Of a stretch of 64,000 bases of DNA, positions 21,011 through 35,086 are shown piece by piece. Origin of the DNA: Marsupella aquatica. Its lineage: Eukaryota; Marchantiophyta. The notes under the pieces were generated by a model that was given only the letters and a program-made list of their open reading frames with translations, searched no databases and was not told the origin of the DNA. Where the stretch lies: the NCBI GenBank assembly GCA_973895155.1, contig OZ316893.1:4712001-4776000 (forward strand). The letters run 5' to 3'. Both the position numbers and the translations under genes were made by a program. Positions within the stretch are counted from its first letter, which is position 1; every line of letters starts with the position of its first letter.

Positions 21011-24000
21011 CCGACACCTGAGAATATGAACCCTCTAGGGTCCAGAGTTGCCCCACAGATGCATGTGGGTTGGCCAAGGAGGCAAGGGTGACTGAGGAAG
21101 ACCTAGTCAAAGGCACATAGACGTGGTGAAGAGAAAGGAGCTCATACAGAAAGGGGCCCAAAAGGGACTAGCAGATAGCCAGGCTCCTAAACCCGAACTA
21201 GATAGGATAAGAGGCGAGCTCGAATGGAGTCCAAAGGTGCATCAAAGAGCATGCTAGAAAGGGAGTGACAGTGCATGCAATCAATAATCACCTGCACTTG
21301 CAGAACATGATCAAGCTGTCCAAGACAATCTCCCCAAAAGCAAGTTCAACAGCCTGCACAACCTTGAGTAGCAATGACCGAGCGTGGTGCAAACTGAACC
21401 TGGAAAGGCAAAACCCCATCCTCAACCTCCATGACATGGTCAAAGAGGAGTGGCTGAAAGTCCACAATGAAACGGGAGGTAAGGGCAGGCCCACCTGTGC
21501 CCAACAGCCTAGGAAAGCAAAGGGAGCAATGGCAACAGGTAATGAAACGCCCATGCTGCCACCCGATGGGCGGGGGCAAAGTAACCTGTTGCATAGCAAA
21601 AGAACTATCATCTCCATCAAAGGGCCCAGGGCCAATAAGGTGACCACAAGCCTCCATCCCAGCGGTGTCAAATGAGCCGGGACAGAAACATGGGGGTGAG
21701 AGGCATAGTCCAGAGAAGGTACAATGGGAGTGCCAACAACATCACCATGGCAACCTATGTCTCCTTGGGTCATCAGTGTTTGCCCATGTGCATAACACAC
21801 ACTTAGATCGAAGGAACAGTATTGTAGGGCCCAGAGTATTGTTGAGATTCCATCTAACAGTTACAAAAGTTCATTTGACATATAATGCTGCCAACGAACA
21901 AGAATGGCTAACCAACAGACAAGATCCCAAAAGGCATGCAAGCGATCCAATAAAGCAGAGAAAACCAAGGGGTCCACACTTTAGATAGGGTTTTCTTCTT
22001 CCCCAATCCAGTAATATTTACTAAGTTAGAATTCTTAGCCAAAATTGTTTAATATTTCAACAATTGTAATGCCCAGATGGGAACAAAGGGCATGAAGTGG
22101 ACTACTCCTACTATATTTGGTCAGTTATAGATATTATCTGAGATGGGAGCTCCATCCAAACATATGCACTTGGATGAAATCCAAAATCTTCCTCTATGGA
22201 CTGAAAGCTTCTATATATTAAATGCATGTCATCCTAGCTCAAATACATGTTTCTATAAATCTCATGGAAGCTTATAAATACTATTCTAGCAACATAATTG
22301 AAATACAAATCACCTTATCTTATAGCTCCTGACAGGTGACACCCAAGGAAAAAGTACCAAAAGCACAGGCACACGAAACCCCATGCGCTGGGCCTCCCAG
22401 TCCCCTGGCCACCAGGCGCGGCCCTAGTGGCCGGTGGCCCCAGGAACGACGGCCAAGGGACGAATTTGAGGGTCGTGACACCCACGATCCATCCACACGT
22501 TGCCCCTCATGCAATACCAGCCGTACGATCTCCATGGAACCGGAACCCCTAAACCCCCAGACGGTACCGTCCCTCTCCCCCACCGGCCCACCCCACCCCA
22601 CCCCACTCCACACCACGACTACAGTCTACTGTACTACAGCAACTGAGTCCTGCAACCTCCTCAGTCACGCTCCGCTCCGAACCAAATCAAGCTCGTTGGG
22701 TTGGTCGGTCAGTCGGTCAGTTGAACGAGGAGCTACCTACTAAGTTACGGAACAGGTGGAGTCTAATGTTCGCTCCAATTTCCAATCCAATGTGAGATCG
22801 TGCTCCAATGTCTGATTGTACTGAAGCGAGCAAGCAAGCGAGCAAGCAAACAGTGAGATCGCCACATTGGTGCCGTCCGCTCTGTTCGTCGTCTTCAGAA
22901 TGTTGCTAAACATTGCGAAGTGAAGGTTTCTGTCCGGTCGTCGAGCGCAATGCTTGCGAATGAAAGCTTGAGAGAGAACGATGAAGGGAGCAATCTCCCC
23001 ACAATGCGTAGATGAGTGGGTGGGAGCGAGACTGCGAATCGATCGCCCTGCGCCGTGCTAGTGGCCGGTGGGCGGGCCGCTACAGCAGCTGCTGCTAATA
23101 ATAATAATGCTGCGCGCTACTGCCGGTTCCCTTGCCTTGCCATTCCGCGTCCTTCCTCGGTGCAGTATCTCCTGCCTCCAGCAACTCATCAGACGACATT
23201 GCGCCTACTGTGGTCTTTCGCGCCAGCAGCGCGTTTGTGATACGGTGCACAATGCAGTGCAATGTTCATGCAGCACACCTCGTGATCGATCGCGTTATGG
23301 ACACATCATTTCGGACCATATCTGGCTGAAATGGACTAGCGCTGTGTGGATTTGTAGTTAGTCGCACTCTCCTGTGATAGCAGCACTAATCAGTGGCGTC
23401 GTGTGTATCGCAGCCTTCCTGCCAATGGTTATCGTGGGAAGGCAATAGCAAATCTCACCATCATTGTCGCGTGGAGGTACTGTACTGGCGGATGGTAGCA
23501 TCATTTGTCTGACGAGATGGATGCAAAATGGGCACGTTGGGTGCGCCTGTGCGAGATCTGATCCTTCCGAGAAGCAAAATGAATTGCGAGAGGACGCGGG
23601 TCACATAGTCTGCTACTGTTGTCGTGCTTGCATTGCGAGGAGGAGGGCAGGGCGTAGCAAGTCAGAGGCCGTTGTATGTTCGTGCAGGATGTGCTTAGCC
23701 TTCCTGCTGATGAATGACTGGAGTGATCGTTATCAATGACATAAGTCGTCAGTCATGAATGAAGGACGTGCTCCCGGCTCAATAACAGGAAGAGTGATCT
23801 CTTATTAAGGACAAGTGATTCGCGTTTGATGAGAGCTCTTTTCTAGGTTGTGGATGTGGCAAGGTTTTTCTTGAGGTTTACAAATCGACGACATTGACAG
23901 TCCTGGTTCTGGACAGGAGAGTAGAATCAGCCATTCATTTAAGAGATCGGTTGGAGCCCGTTCTAGACTACAAGAAAGGCTTTGGGCAAGCTCGAGAATC

Positions 24001-24673
24001 GAAGCAGCTGAAGTTAAAGGTCCTCATTCTGAAGGGAATGGTGGCCACTCCTCCGGCTGGAAAGTCAGATCCATTTTAGACGGGTTGCACTTTGAGCAGG
24101 TGGATGAAAATGTCCGAACTTTTGGAAATGCTTGCATCTAAGCAGTTCCTTGACATCTATTGCTGGAACTGGACTCGAAATTAGGGTCGGGGATTAACTT
24201 GAGAGATCCTCTCCCGGCGAGAGAGATTTGCACTGATGTTACGCAGGAAACTGTTTATCCTCATCTTTTGAGTGCATCGGAGTCTGTGATCAAATGAGAT
24301 CAAGATGGTTGGACAGATTGCCACACACAGAGATATTTGATGCTGGACTGACGTCAACTTGAACTTCAGCAGAATGAGAGACTGTAGATCTTTGCAGGGT
24401 CGCATCGGCGCCAAGGGTTCACTCTGTGGATAAACTACCGCTTTGAATTACCGGCATGTGACGCTGGTAAGCTCAAGAAGTGATCAGCAGTGGGAAATTG
24501 CTGGACCTTTCCTAGAGTAGGTCGGAAGATCAATGCTAGCTGTATATATCTGATAGCAGGTTTGCTCAAGTTTTGCACCAAATAAACGGTAATTCAAACC
24601 CTAAACTTCTCGCAAGTTGTTAGGGTAGTACAGTACAAATTGCCAATCGGGCAAAGATTGTGGGAAGGGCAAA

Positions 24674-26266
24674 ATGGTCCTGGTATACGAGTACAGGATT
24701 CCTCTCCCCTTTACTATGCAAGAGTATGAAATAGCCCAATTGTACATGGTTGCCAAATACAGTGCTAGTGAATCCTCAGGGGACAGTGGGGACGGCGTGG
24801 AGGTTTTGAAGAACGAGCCTTTCGAAGAGAAGGATCGAAAGGGCCAGTACACCCACAAAATTTATCACTTGGCAAGCAAGCTGCCGAGCTGGATGGTAAG
24901 TCTGCTACCGAAGAATGCACTGCTTCTAGAGGAGGAAGCCTGGAACGCTTACCCACATTGCACCACCGTGCTCAAGTGTCCCTTCTTGAGCAAGTTCAAG
25001 CTGATTCTAGAAACTAACCATGTGGCGGATCGAGGGACATCTGAGAACGCACTGAACATGGATCCCAAGACACTTAAGAAACGGCAGGTGGAATTCATCG
25101 ATATAGCCATGGATCAGGTAGAAAACTACGTTCCGGAAGAGGATCCAACTCTCTTCAAGTCCAAAAAGACAGGCAGAGGACCGCTGACAGAGGGATGGTT
25201 AGCGAAATGCGAGCCTGTGATGTGCGCTTACAAATGTGTCACCGTAGATGTGCCCTACTGGGGCTTCGGCTCTCGAATAGAGAAGTTCATCGCCAAGACG
25301 GCGCAGAGAAAGATCCTCCTGGAGGGCCATCGCAAGTGCTTCACGTGGCTGGATGAATGGCATGGGCTGACAATGCAGGATGTGCGGAGGATGGAGGCGG
25401 AGACCGCTGAGGCCATCAAACGAGCTCGAGCGATGGCCTTAAACAAATTGAACTGTGGAGAATTAGAAGAACCAAATGGACATTTAGACGCTGTTGTCAG
25501 CATGGAGGAGGAGGAGGAGGACACTTACGCAATTTCTGGTTCCTTGCACAGCCCACACGACGATGTCAACTCCCCCCGGACAGGCGCTTCAAATCGCTCC
25601 ACCATTTCCAGAAATCCAAGCCATCGTCAGTCGAGCCTGAGGCAGAGATCTCCTAGTATCAGTGTTGGTCCATCTTTTTCGATGGGAATCTCTACAATTT
25701 CGGCCACAGAAAAAGAGAGCTCGGAATCGCAGCCTGATAGAATTAGTACAAGTTCAGTTCCTCCGCGCCCAATCTCATCACCCACTCAATGGAAGTCAGC
25801 TAATGGTGTAGCCAACGGGACCTTCAAGACTCCTACATCAACTACTGCGCATTTGTCCGAAGACATGGCCAATTTATTGAGGGCTGGATCTTGTGAATCC
25901 TTCGAAGCGAGAACTCAATTGGACAATCAGACCTGGGAGTTAGAGCAGTACGGCATTGTGCCGTCCCCTTCACAGGACGAGGACTCTCACGCCAGCGTTG
26001 AAGTAGCTAAGTGCGTGGATGTGCTGGACAGAGCCATCAGTTGGGCCAAAGCCCTGAAGTTGAAGAAGGATACCGTGATGAATGGAGCAGTAGCCAAAAA
26101 GAGTGGAGTTGTCGCCCCGGTCGATGAGATTTCTGACAGTAATGGAGACGCAGGGAAGCCCAAAGCAAATGATGTGGATCGGTACATTGACGTTCTCGAC
26201 ACAGCTCTCTCGGCAGTCACGAGGAGACCTTCAAGTATCCAAGTTGTAAAGCAAAGTTCCAGCTAG
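24674..26266 (+). CDS. Phosphatidylinositol transfer protein (PITP/IP_trans domain) with long C-terminal extension
   Basis: A single uninterrupted frame of 530 residues. Residues 1-255 align along their length with animal class I PITPs: EYRIPLPFTMQEYEIAQLY, GQYTHKIYHLASKLPSW (T60, K62), AWNAYPHC (N91), FKSKKTGRGPLTEGW, MCAYKCVTVDV, WLDEWHGLTMQDVRRMEAET (E241). The inositol-ring contacts of mammalian PITP-alpha (Thr, Lys, Asn, Glu) are therefore kept. The membrane-docking Trp pair is Tyr-Trp here (Y195-W196). Residues 260-530 are Ser/Pro-rich with an acidic run (EEEEEED near 278-283) and match no domain I know. A motif VxxxxDVLDxAxS occurs twice, at 444-456 and 501-513. Such proteins carry PI or PC between membranes; the extension may regulate or localise it. 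Most described angiosperm PITPs are Sec14-type. Upstream introns in the 5' leader are possible. Confidence 0.93.
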   Translation: MVLVYEYRIPLPFTMQEYEIAQLYMVAKYSASESSGDSGDGVEVLKNEPFEEKDRKGQYTHKIYHLASKLPSWMVSLLPKNALLLEEEAWNAYPHCTTVLKCPFLSKFKLILETNHVADRGTSENALNMDPKTLKKRQVEFIDIAMDQVENYVPEEDPTLFKSKKTGRGPLTEGWLAKCEPVMCAYKCVTVDVPYWGFGSRIEKFIAKTAQRKILLEGHRKCFTWLDEWHGLTMQDVRRMEAETAEAIKRARAMALNKLNCGELEEPNGHLDAVVSMEEEEEDTYAISGSLHSPHDDVNSPRTGASNRSTISRNPSHRQSSLRQRSPSISVGPSFSMGISTISATEKESSESQPDRISTSSVPPRPISSPTQWKSANGVANGTFKTPTSTTAHLSEDMANLLRAGSCESFEARTQLDNQTWELEQYGIVPSPSQDEDSHASVEVAKCVDVLDRAISWAKALKLKKDTVMNGAVAKKSGVVAPVDEISDSNGDAGKPKANDVDRYIDVLDTALSAVTRRPSSIQVVKQSSS

Positions 26267-28487
26267 CAAGGAGATAGCGAGGCCCATAGTATAGACAAAT
26301 GATTCTTTCCTTCTGGCCCACTGTAACAACAAACCCCATTCCGACGGAAAAACTAGCACCCGATAGATTCCCAGATACTGACGAGGTCGTCAAAATTCTT
26401 CCTTAATCAGTTTTTGGTCAATCTTGTATTTTTATGGCGCTCAGTACCCGTGGCTGCATAGCAACTGGCGCAAGCTAGTCTCTGGTTCAGCGATTAGGAA
26501 GTGAACTCATAATCCAGAACTCCTCTTCATTTGCCATATTTTTTAATAGAAAACGTAGAGCAAACATCATGAAGGCAACAGTGGCAGGTGTCTGAGTAAG
26601 CTAGAGTTTGGACACGGGGATCCTTCCCACTGAAGTAGCGCAATTCTTTGATTCCATGAATTGGAAGCGGATTCTTAAAATAGTGCAAACAAATTCGTAT
26701 GATTTGAAACAAATTCTTTTGATTACACTAAATTGCGTGGCTGTGTTTTCACACAATGCAGGATGCCCACTTGAAGCACTGCTGACAAGACAAATATTTG
26801 AATTTGAGGATCAAGGAGGCCAATCACTTTGCATTGAAACGTTGTCAGCTTAATTACGATAGCTTTCTGTGCTTTCAACTTGTTTGGAAGGGCCTCTGGT
26901 ATTGTAATCCTTGATCTCGCACTGTTGTAAGGTTACTTCTCCTGTTTGAAGATCGGAAAAGTATACTTACGCTGATGACCAGGTTACCTCTCATTATCGC
27001 CATACCTGAGCCATCAGAAACACAACGCAATGTACTGGCAAATGATAGCAATGTAATTTCCTTACTGCATTGCAAGTTGATGAAAACATTGGATTGGTAC
27101 AAAGGCGTTTCGAATATACTGGATCACTGGGATTGAAACCTGAAATTACAAGACGGCGACTTTTCCAGGAGCTTGTTTGACGAGATCTTGAAGTTTAGCC
27201 AGTCAGTACAAACCTTGGAAACGTACTTGCTTTTTTGAGAACGCAGTCTGAATGACTCATTTGGACTTTGAGACCATCGTGAAGTGTTTGTTCACTAGTA
27301 CTGTCGATTGTTCGCGAATGCCTCACTAGGCTGAACCAGCACGTTTAGTTTCTAGTGCTGGAAAAACTTTCGAAATTCTTAGTTACCGGGAATAACAGTA
27401 CGAAATATTGGTGTGAATTCTGGCCAAAGAGCGACATGTAAAACAGTAGTGCATTCAATCCCTGAATAAATCGAGGAAAATTTTTCCTCGTGCTGTACTT
27501 CTCACATCTACTGCCAAGAGTTTAGGAGTAAACAAGCGAAGAAAGGTTTACTCTCAGACACTGCAACTCTATTCTCTTGTACGTCGGGCATGGGTCTGCT
27601 GCCACTATAAGCTCTTACCTTTGCCCTGTTGTTTTAATTTGGCCCCGTGGACTCTTATTTCCGTCTCTCTTGCAACAAGGACAAAGAACTAAGACGATTG
27701 TGTGTTTATGTATAATCCGGATTCGGAATTTTAGATGGACCGTTTGTGAGAAATCCTAATCAAAGAAACAGTTGTGACGAAGGCAAAGGTGCGGGAAGAG
27801 ATGATAATATGCATTCATTCAAAGGGACCTACGCTGCTGACCAAGGAGTTCATTCATTAAGAATCTTCAATTGCCTTTTGTGCTCTTCTTTAGACCATAT
27901 GCCAAGGACTGCACATCAGTAGCAGAAGTTGAAGTTGAGAGACTTGTCCAGCCTCTCGTCAGGGGATTCCATTTGGGGCGATCTCAAGAGTTTTTCCCTG
28001 GAATCGGGAGCCTCTTCGCAATCCACCACACATTCTCCTCAAAAGAGGGGGCTTGCCAGGCTAAGCTTGGCATCGTGCGTACCTAGCTATTGGACAAACC
28101 ACAAGACCTCACACTTCGTCATATTTTAAGTCTTTCTGCACGCTAACACTTGATACTGCCTGGAAGGATTAATGAATGCTACATTCAGAGAGAGTCTCCA
28201 TATCATCTCAAGCTTCGATCTTTCGATCTTCGCAGTCTCGAAACCTCAATGTGTCAACCGATCAAGTTCCTAATGGCGCGTTTCCATCCAACATCCAGTT
28301 ACCAAGCAGAATGTACTAAACAACCGCTTGGATATCTACTGTACTACGGCATCTCTTCCACCGTACGACCTCTCCCATTAAGTGTTTCTCCCATCCAGAC
28401 GAGGGAGAGCGACTCTTACACTGAAGTGTCTACCTATCGTTTTCGAAATAATAATAAACACAATAAACGGTCTGAAGTAGCCTTATT

Positions 28488-28589
28488 GCCATCGCTAGAC
28501 TCCTCTCCTTCATCAGCGTGACCCCTTAAAGACGGGACGCCATCGCTAGACTCATTTCCTTCATCAGCGTGACCCCTTAAAGACGGAAC
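28488..28589 (+). repeat. Tandem duplication, 51-bp unit
   Basis: GCCATCGCTAGACTC, then CCTTCATCAGCGTGACCCCT and TAAAGACGG, occurs twice, starting at 28488 and 28539. The two copies are almost identical, so the duplication looks young. Confidence 0.88.
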
Positions 28590-28924
28590 AGAGAAACTTC
28601 CGTTATTCTCCAAAGAATTTCCTTCTTATGTGAACCACCAGTTCGAAATCTCAGCGAGCGACCGTAAGCAATCACTTCTTATACTTCATAAAGTGAGATC
28701 TACCACGGAGAGTGACGTAGAGAAACAAGGAGAGAATGTTTCACACAACACCTTGACTACCTCTGCCGTGGAGAATTGACGTGAGGATGATCTGGTCAGG
28801 CTGATCTAAGACCTATTCAAGAAGAGCAAATGAAGCTCACTTATTTTCCAGCAATGCTCACACTTCAAATAGGTTGCAGACAAGTGTCGAAGGTAAACTC
28901 CTGCTGCTGCGTGTTCTTCATAAG

Positions 28925-29150
28925 TACAGAGTAGGAACGATCAATTCTCCATCAACCCATCTCACATCCTAGAGTCCAAATAAGAAAGGTCGATTCTCCA
29001 TAATCTCTCACATCCTAGAGCACAGAGCGAGGTACAGAGTAGGAAAGCTCAATCCACCATCTACTCATCTCACATCCTAAAGTACACAGTAGGAAAGCTC
29101 AATTAATCTCAGTCAACTCATCTCATATCCTAGACGACAGAGTAGGACGC
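28925..29150 (+). repeat. Degenerate tandem repeat, about 50-60-bp unit, four copies
   Basis: The unit contains ACAGAGTAGGAA, GCTCAATYCWCCATC, ACTCATCTCACATCCTA and AGAG. About four diverged copies run from 28925 to 29150. Confidence 0.75.
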
Positions 29151-32100
29151 AGACGTGTGCTAGTTTTTTTTTGCGCTAACAGTAAAGAGCTCCGTAATGA
29201 ATGAATTAAAGTACAGTCCAAGAACCACAATCCAGATATCAGACAGAAAAGACAGCACTAATCTAAGGACTTGAGTCACGTTACAATATCATATGATTTT
29301 AAGACAGACAGAAAGAAAACGGTCACCACAAGCCCTCCGTTTCATCTGCGCAGCTCCCCTGAGAAAGCGATTCTCAGGCTCACTCTACGCCTCACAAGTG
29401 TGTATCTACAGTGTAAGCGGAATGACAACTTTTGATAGCGAAGAGGGTCATCGTCATGAATGTGAGGACCTCGATTGCCAAGATTTTCTCCTGGTTTGCT
29501 GCAGCTTGAAGTTTGTGCATTCTCGTGGCACTTTACGGCCATGATAAACTTGCACCGAGTCTCAGGTTGCTCGAGTCTCTTTAACAAGAAAACGACTTGA
29601 TTCCACAAAAGGTACTGTACTTCTACGAAAAAGAGAGTCGTGAATCGGGAAAAGTCTCTACACAAAAGTATTTTACTAAACATGTACATCATTTGTACAA
29701 GCTTCTTGGACTGTACAGAGGCCTAAGAAGAGGCCCGAGAAGAGGACACGGCACGGAACAATCATAAATCCATAGCACTATGGCCGCATCATAGCTATCC
29801 AGATCACGGGATGAGACACGGAAGTTTAGAAAACGGTTGCATGCAGTCAACTTTGTAGTCAACTACTTTGAACACGTTTCCTTCGGCTGATGCATAACAT
29901 GCCATTCGTTTCAACACAGGACTTGACCGGCCCATCAAGCTGCGCTGCAGAATTTCCTAGAAGTTGATTAAACAAAGCTTTGACGATCGTGTACACAAAC
30001 TAATGTGGGTCAGCTATCACGCAAGGTATTTTCGTATTTTCCAAGCAGGGATTCCGATGAGATATTTGGAGAGCAATTAATTCCCCTTCCAACTTCCAAA
30101 CCTGTCTAACCTTTCAGTGGGAATCGGACAGAGAGATAAAGACATCGATGTCGAGGATGCAGAAAGTCGTTCGATAGATCGGATCGCATAGCGTGTGCAA
30201 CCCAAGTCCATACCGGGTTGACGAAATGAGCATGCAGAGAACAATAATCCGATTGAGTGTGACAGAGGACATTATGATGAACAGCTCCGAGTTCTGCAAT
30301 AATTCTGCAATAATTCATCACCCTTTTTAATCAGCAAAGGAATTTTCCATTTCTTTTTCAGCAGAAAAGGTCGGGAAACTTACCAGGAATACAAAACGCA
30401 AGTGATGCTCTGAACTTTAAGAAAAATGAAATACAGATCTATCAATGTAGAGCAACGCAATGCAAAAGGGTGAGAATTTTTAAGATGCGAGCAAGCAGAA
30501 ATTCTCGCTGGCTAGTAAGAGTAATGCTAGCGAGTCAGCTCTATAATCATGCCTTTTGATTTTGGCTGGCTTTCGGATTTCTAGTGCATTTCTCTCCGCA
30601 TTTCTAGGACTCCATGTGGGTAGAGAGATTGCTAGCCAAGAGAGGAGTCGAAAAACTGGGTTGTATGAGACATGCCAGACTTTAAGATATTACACCAAGT
30701 TTTGGCCTAGGGACCAAGTTTGCTAATGAAGTGGTGAATATTTGACCAAGGTTTTTTCCTCGCTTGTATGAGAAAAAGTTATGGTACTGCAAGGAAAGCT
30801 TTGCTCACATGGTAATGATACCTCAAGAGTGTGATATCTAAAGGTCACATCTAGTGTAGGAACTAAGTCTGCAAGTAATACAGATGTCCTAAGTCTCTGT
30901 TGATGCGCACTAGTACCCACCAGTAGAGACCAATAACATATCATCTGGATTTGATGAGCATGCCGTAATGTCACTAAAATTCACAGATGGCAGTGTGTTG
31001 TTAAAACGGATATTGAAAGATTTGACTGGATTTCTTCATGGCCGTTTTTCAAGGGTTCATAAGCACAAAGAGGTTCGTAAGCCATATGATGAGGAGGAGC
31101 AAGTGCCGGTTTGAGTTGAGTGAGGTAAGGGTCAAAGTCAGGTTAACCGCACTGACTGGAAAGGATGAAAGAAAGTGGCATGTGAAAATTCTTCCTCAAC
31201 CTGAGAGAAAAGGGATCCTACACTTGGCCAAGACCTTGTGGTTTGGTCTGCCATTTGTTGAGTCATCTCCTACCCCCACTCGGGTAGATGTGTTTGTTTA
31301 GATTGTTTTATTAGATTGATCAGGAAACAAAATGTCCTTAGCAGTCAACCATTGATCTGAAATGACTATTTACGTTTTGCCCTACAAAATGAGGGCAGCT
31401 GTTTGCAGCTTCAATTTTCCTGACCCGATTTGGCATCCAATCACTAGTAAGTTAGTTTGAGGACTCCGATCTGCGTGCTGTTTTCCTTTAGCTAATTCAG
31501 TAAGAGACATAGTCGCTGGAAATGTCTTAAGTGGTTTATCAAATTAAGTTGTGTGCCCACCTGCGTTTGCTATGATCGTGTGAACAGAGCATGCACCGGC
31601 TCATGGAACAATCTGGAACACCAAGCACATTTGGACGGGCTCAGAAAGTAAGTTGGAAGATGAGCCTTTTGGATCTCTATATGAGTGCGCATCCTCCCCT
31701 TAATTCCAAATCTCATGATTTTACCTTCAGGATTATTACTTGGAAGTTTAAGTCTAAATGGACCACAACACATTTGCAGTGGCTCTCTCGTCTATGGCCA
31801 GATCTATGGGTGAAACCAGGTCTAAGGGAAATTGAAACAGAAACAAAATAAATAAATATCTCAATAAGACAAAGTTATCTGTCTGAGTAGGCTCCCAAAC
31901 GGGGTAACACCAGAGACACCTGAGTAAATAATCCACCCATTAATTCTGTTCAAATTAATTGAATAGCCATTTCTTAATGAGGTCTTGTGCATGTCTAAGA
32001 ACTACAGTAGGTGCTAAGTCTTCTTGACCATTTTCAACCATACTTGCCATTGAATGGTTGCTCCAACTTTAAGCAAACTTCCCCCAATGGTATTAAAAAG

Positions 32101-35086
32101 CCTATAAGGCTATATCCTACATCCTATATACATATACTGGCCTATAGAGGCAAAAATATAACTAAATTAATGTGTGAAGATCCCCTCAAAGAACGTAAAG
32201 TACTAAGCTTGTCTTGCAGTGTTTCCCTCTCAAACTGATTCTGATGTCAAGAAGCTTGTATTGTAGTGTTTCCCTCTCCAAAAAGACGTTGATGTTAAGA
32301 AGTCAGAATCATTAATAATTTGTTTTTAGATAGAGTTTGAATGATTTTTTATGAAGCACCTTAAAGCAAGTCAGAATAAATTCGTTTTGATGACTTAGTA
32401 CCTATGCCCTCTCCTCACTACTCAATGGCCTTACAAAATGTTGGCCCCACTATTAAAGCCCTCCCCTCATGTCATTCTTCTAATAGACAAGTGCTTAGCT
32501 TCTAAAAGATTGTGAGTCCCTTTAGACTGAGTGGTGTGTATTTCATTTGCTTCTCACCTACAGCAGTTAGTGACAGGTAAGTCACTCAAGACTGTAAACT
32601 TAGGAAATAAAAATGCGAGAGTAGTTAAAAGGGGAAGCCTGGGCATTATCTTGAGGTTTTTTCCTCATATACTCCTTGGAAGAGATAACCCCTCATGTAA
32701 TAAATATTCATTTGAATAATCTGCAAGGATATATGAAACTTCAAATGAAGATAATGTAATGTGATTATGATGGGTAAGATTGAATACTAAAATTAAAACA
32801 AACGAGGGGTCTAGGACAAGAAATAAAAAACACTAAGAGGGGAAAGGCAATTTCAAAATCAAATATTTAGTTCAATAATCTTGTCAAAGGCAAATTGACA
32901 CAAAAAATCCATAACACAAACCTCAACAAGAGAAAGTACTAACCTGAGTAGTCTCTCAAACAAGGTAAGGCCAAAAATGTATTTGAAAGGGGACTTACCC
33001 TAATCACCCACTATTTATTTGCCCAGGTACGTGAAAAGCAGATCTACCGTGCAGGCTCTCCCACTCACTTCCCATAGGAACCGTCTTATCTTCAAAACAG
33101 TTTTTTGTGTGAATTTCCTAGAAAAGATTAACTCCTCTAGATCTAGTACTTTGTGGAAAGTAAGTCTCATGGAGAGCTATGTAGATCACCCCCTATGGAG
33201 ATGACACTGATAGTGAAACATACACCAAAATAAAATATGCCCTTTCCTATGCATGATTGTCCTGTATGCGAGATACATCATACGGGTTACCCAGAATACG
33301 TATACATGAACTTGTGGACATGTTGAAATGACTATAGAAGCTTCGACATTATTGATTAAATCCACTGACATTACCACTTCGAGATCGTTTATTATGTGGT
33401 AACATACAAAAGTCCTAACTGATGTAGAATCTCCAGAACTAGCTCGTACACAAACCACGGCGCTCTTGTTCACTATGTGGAGCCCTCTTTTTTTGCCTCA
33501 AATACACGAGTGGGTGGAGGAAACTGCAGGGAAGCGTATGGTGGGGGCTAGTGTGGGCAGTCTAGGAGACGATTGTTTGGGAGAGGGAGGGGACCGACAG
33601 ACGACAGGGGAAAGTTTTAATGTTCCTACCCACGTTTCTCTTAGCATCAGCTTTATTTCCCCCTCCTTGAGTATTATTTTACTGGGCCGTTCTTTGCCAC
33701 ATTAGAGGTATTGTTTAATGCAAGCAAACATGAATTTTGTTAGGGAGGAGAGTGTTATTAGCGAGACACTAGTGGTTTTTAATTTCTTTTGCTTTTTGCT
33801 GCCTTTTATATTTTTTGTGGTTTTCTATGACTCCAAATGGCTAGCTAGTTTGCTAGCAAAATTAGGACTCCCCAAAATGGAATGTTGTGAACCAGGTTGT
33901 TGTTAACTAGGCAGTTGGATATATAAAAATTAACGGTCATGTGAGAAAAGTTTCTGCTCATGCGAGGATTTTTTTACTGTTTCCTCATGCTACAATGTCC
34001 CATCACGTTACGTCCCTATCCTGTGTGAGTTGTTATTCCCTATAACTCCTGCCTTGGGTAACTATGTTGCAAAACTACGCCAATCCAATAATCTCTATTC
34101 ACACATTTAGGAACCAAAGGATAGAACAACTACAGTAAATGAGCAATTAATCAAATGAGAGAGTTTCCCCTGCCTGACATGCTGGATAAAGAACCAGGGC
34201 AGTTCCCCCCTCTTTAAAGAAAAGGGAATAGGTGAGTGAATGAACCACTGCAAAGCGTGTATTTAGACTGTTACTTTTATCGTCCACTCAAATAACATCT
34301 TTTGGATGATTTGCTCACTTTTTGTGCCAAAGACGTGTGTGATCCATGAGAATCCTGAGATCAAATGTTTATGCCCGGTCCATCCTAGCATCCACTATGG
34401 CTAGAATTAATTCATTTTGCACAAATGAGAAAATCCTTAGGGTGTTTTAGTGACAGTGCCAATATGGCTATTTCGTGAAAATCTTCAAGGAATATCCTGT
34501 TTTTGACATTTCCGTGACCCCAATACAAATTGCCTCGTCGAAAACAAAGCTCTAACTTCGTTCATTGAAAATCACCCTGGCTACTGCATACTGACCGTGT
34601 CCTTTCCTAGTGTCGCTAATAAAATGATGATACTACTGTTTCTGCTGTCACGAGTAGCTGTAATTAATATTACCTCATCTACTCTACTGCAGGACCATGC
34701 ATGCCGAGATCCAAAACGTTTAATTACTCCCAAGCAAGCAAACGAGAACCAGGCTTTTACTGTGTCGATGTGCTGAGTGGAACGCTGTTGGCCATCTATG
34801 CTGGCCTGAGTGTGCAGGCCAAAGCTCCTGTATCCCCGCTGAGCCTCCTGTGTAGCCGTTGAATGTGAGCTACGCCCAGAATTGTTTACGAGAACCGAGG
34901 CTTCGTTTACATTTAGTACGATCCTGACAATATTGGAATGGAGCAGTGATTTGAGCCAGGGTCGATCTTATCCTTGCTCGGTCGAAAGGGTCACTTCTCA
35001 GAAACGTCACAACTAGACTTATTTGGATATCTCGAGTCGGCTCAAATTTCCATTCAATCATCCTCAGTCTCAAAGAGCGCTACGGC

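Larger units (their letters stand above)
17108..24673. other. Long gene-poor stretch with duplicated segments
   Basis: No gene is recognised between the ureide gene and the PITP gene. The stretch holds direct duplications at 17.8/18.2 kb, 18.47-18.58 kb, 18.95-19.08 kb and 19.1/19.9 kb, and the second copy of the dispersed repeat head at 20884. At 21.0-21.7 kb the plus strand has a fairly long open frame that looks like decayed element sequence. From about 22.3 to 23.3 kb it is GC-richer and may be promoter and leader of the PITP gene, with a GCGAGCAAGCAAGC run at 22825-22849. Confidence 0.5.

Noticed and set aside
21265-21800. Overlapping long frames on both strands (136 and 170 codons)
   Set aside because: Neither has a motif I know; composition suggests decayed element sequence. 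Kept only as part of the gene-poor stretch.
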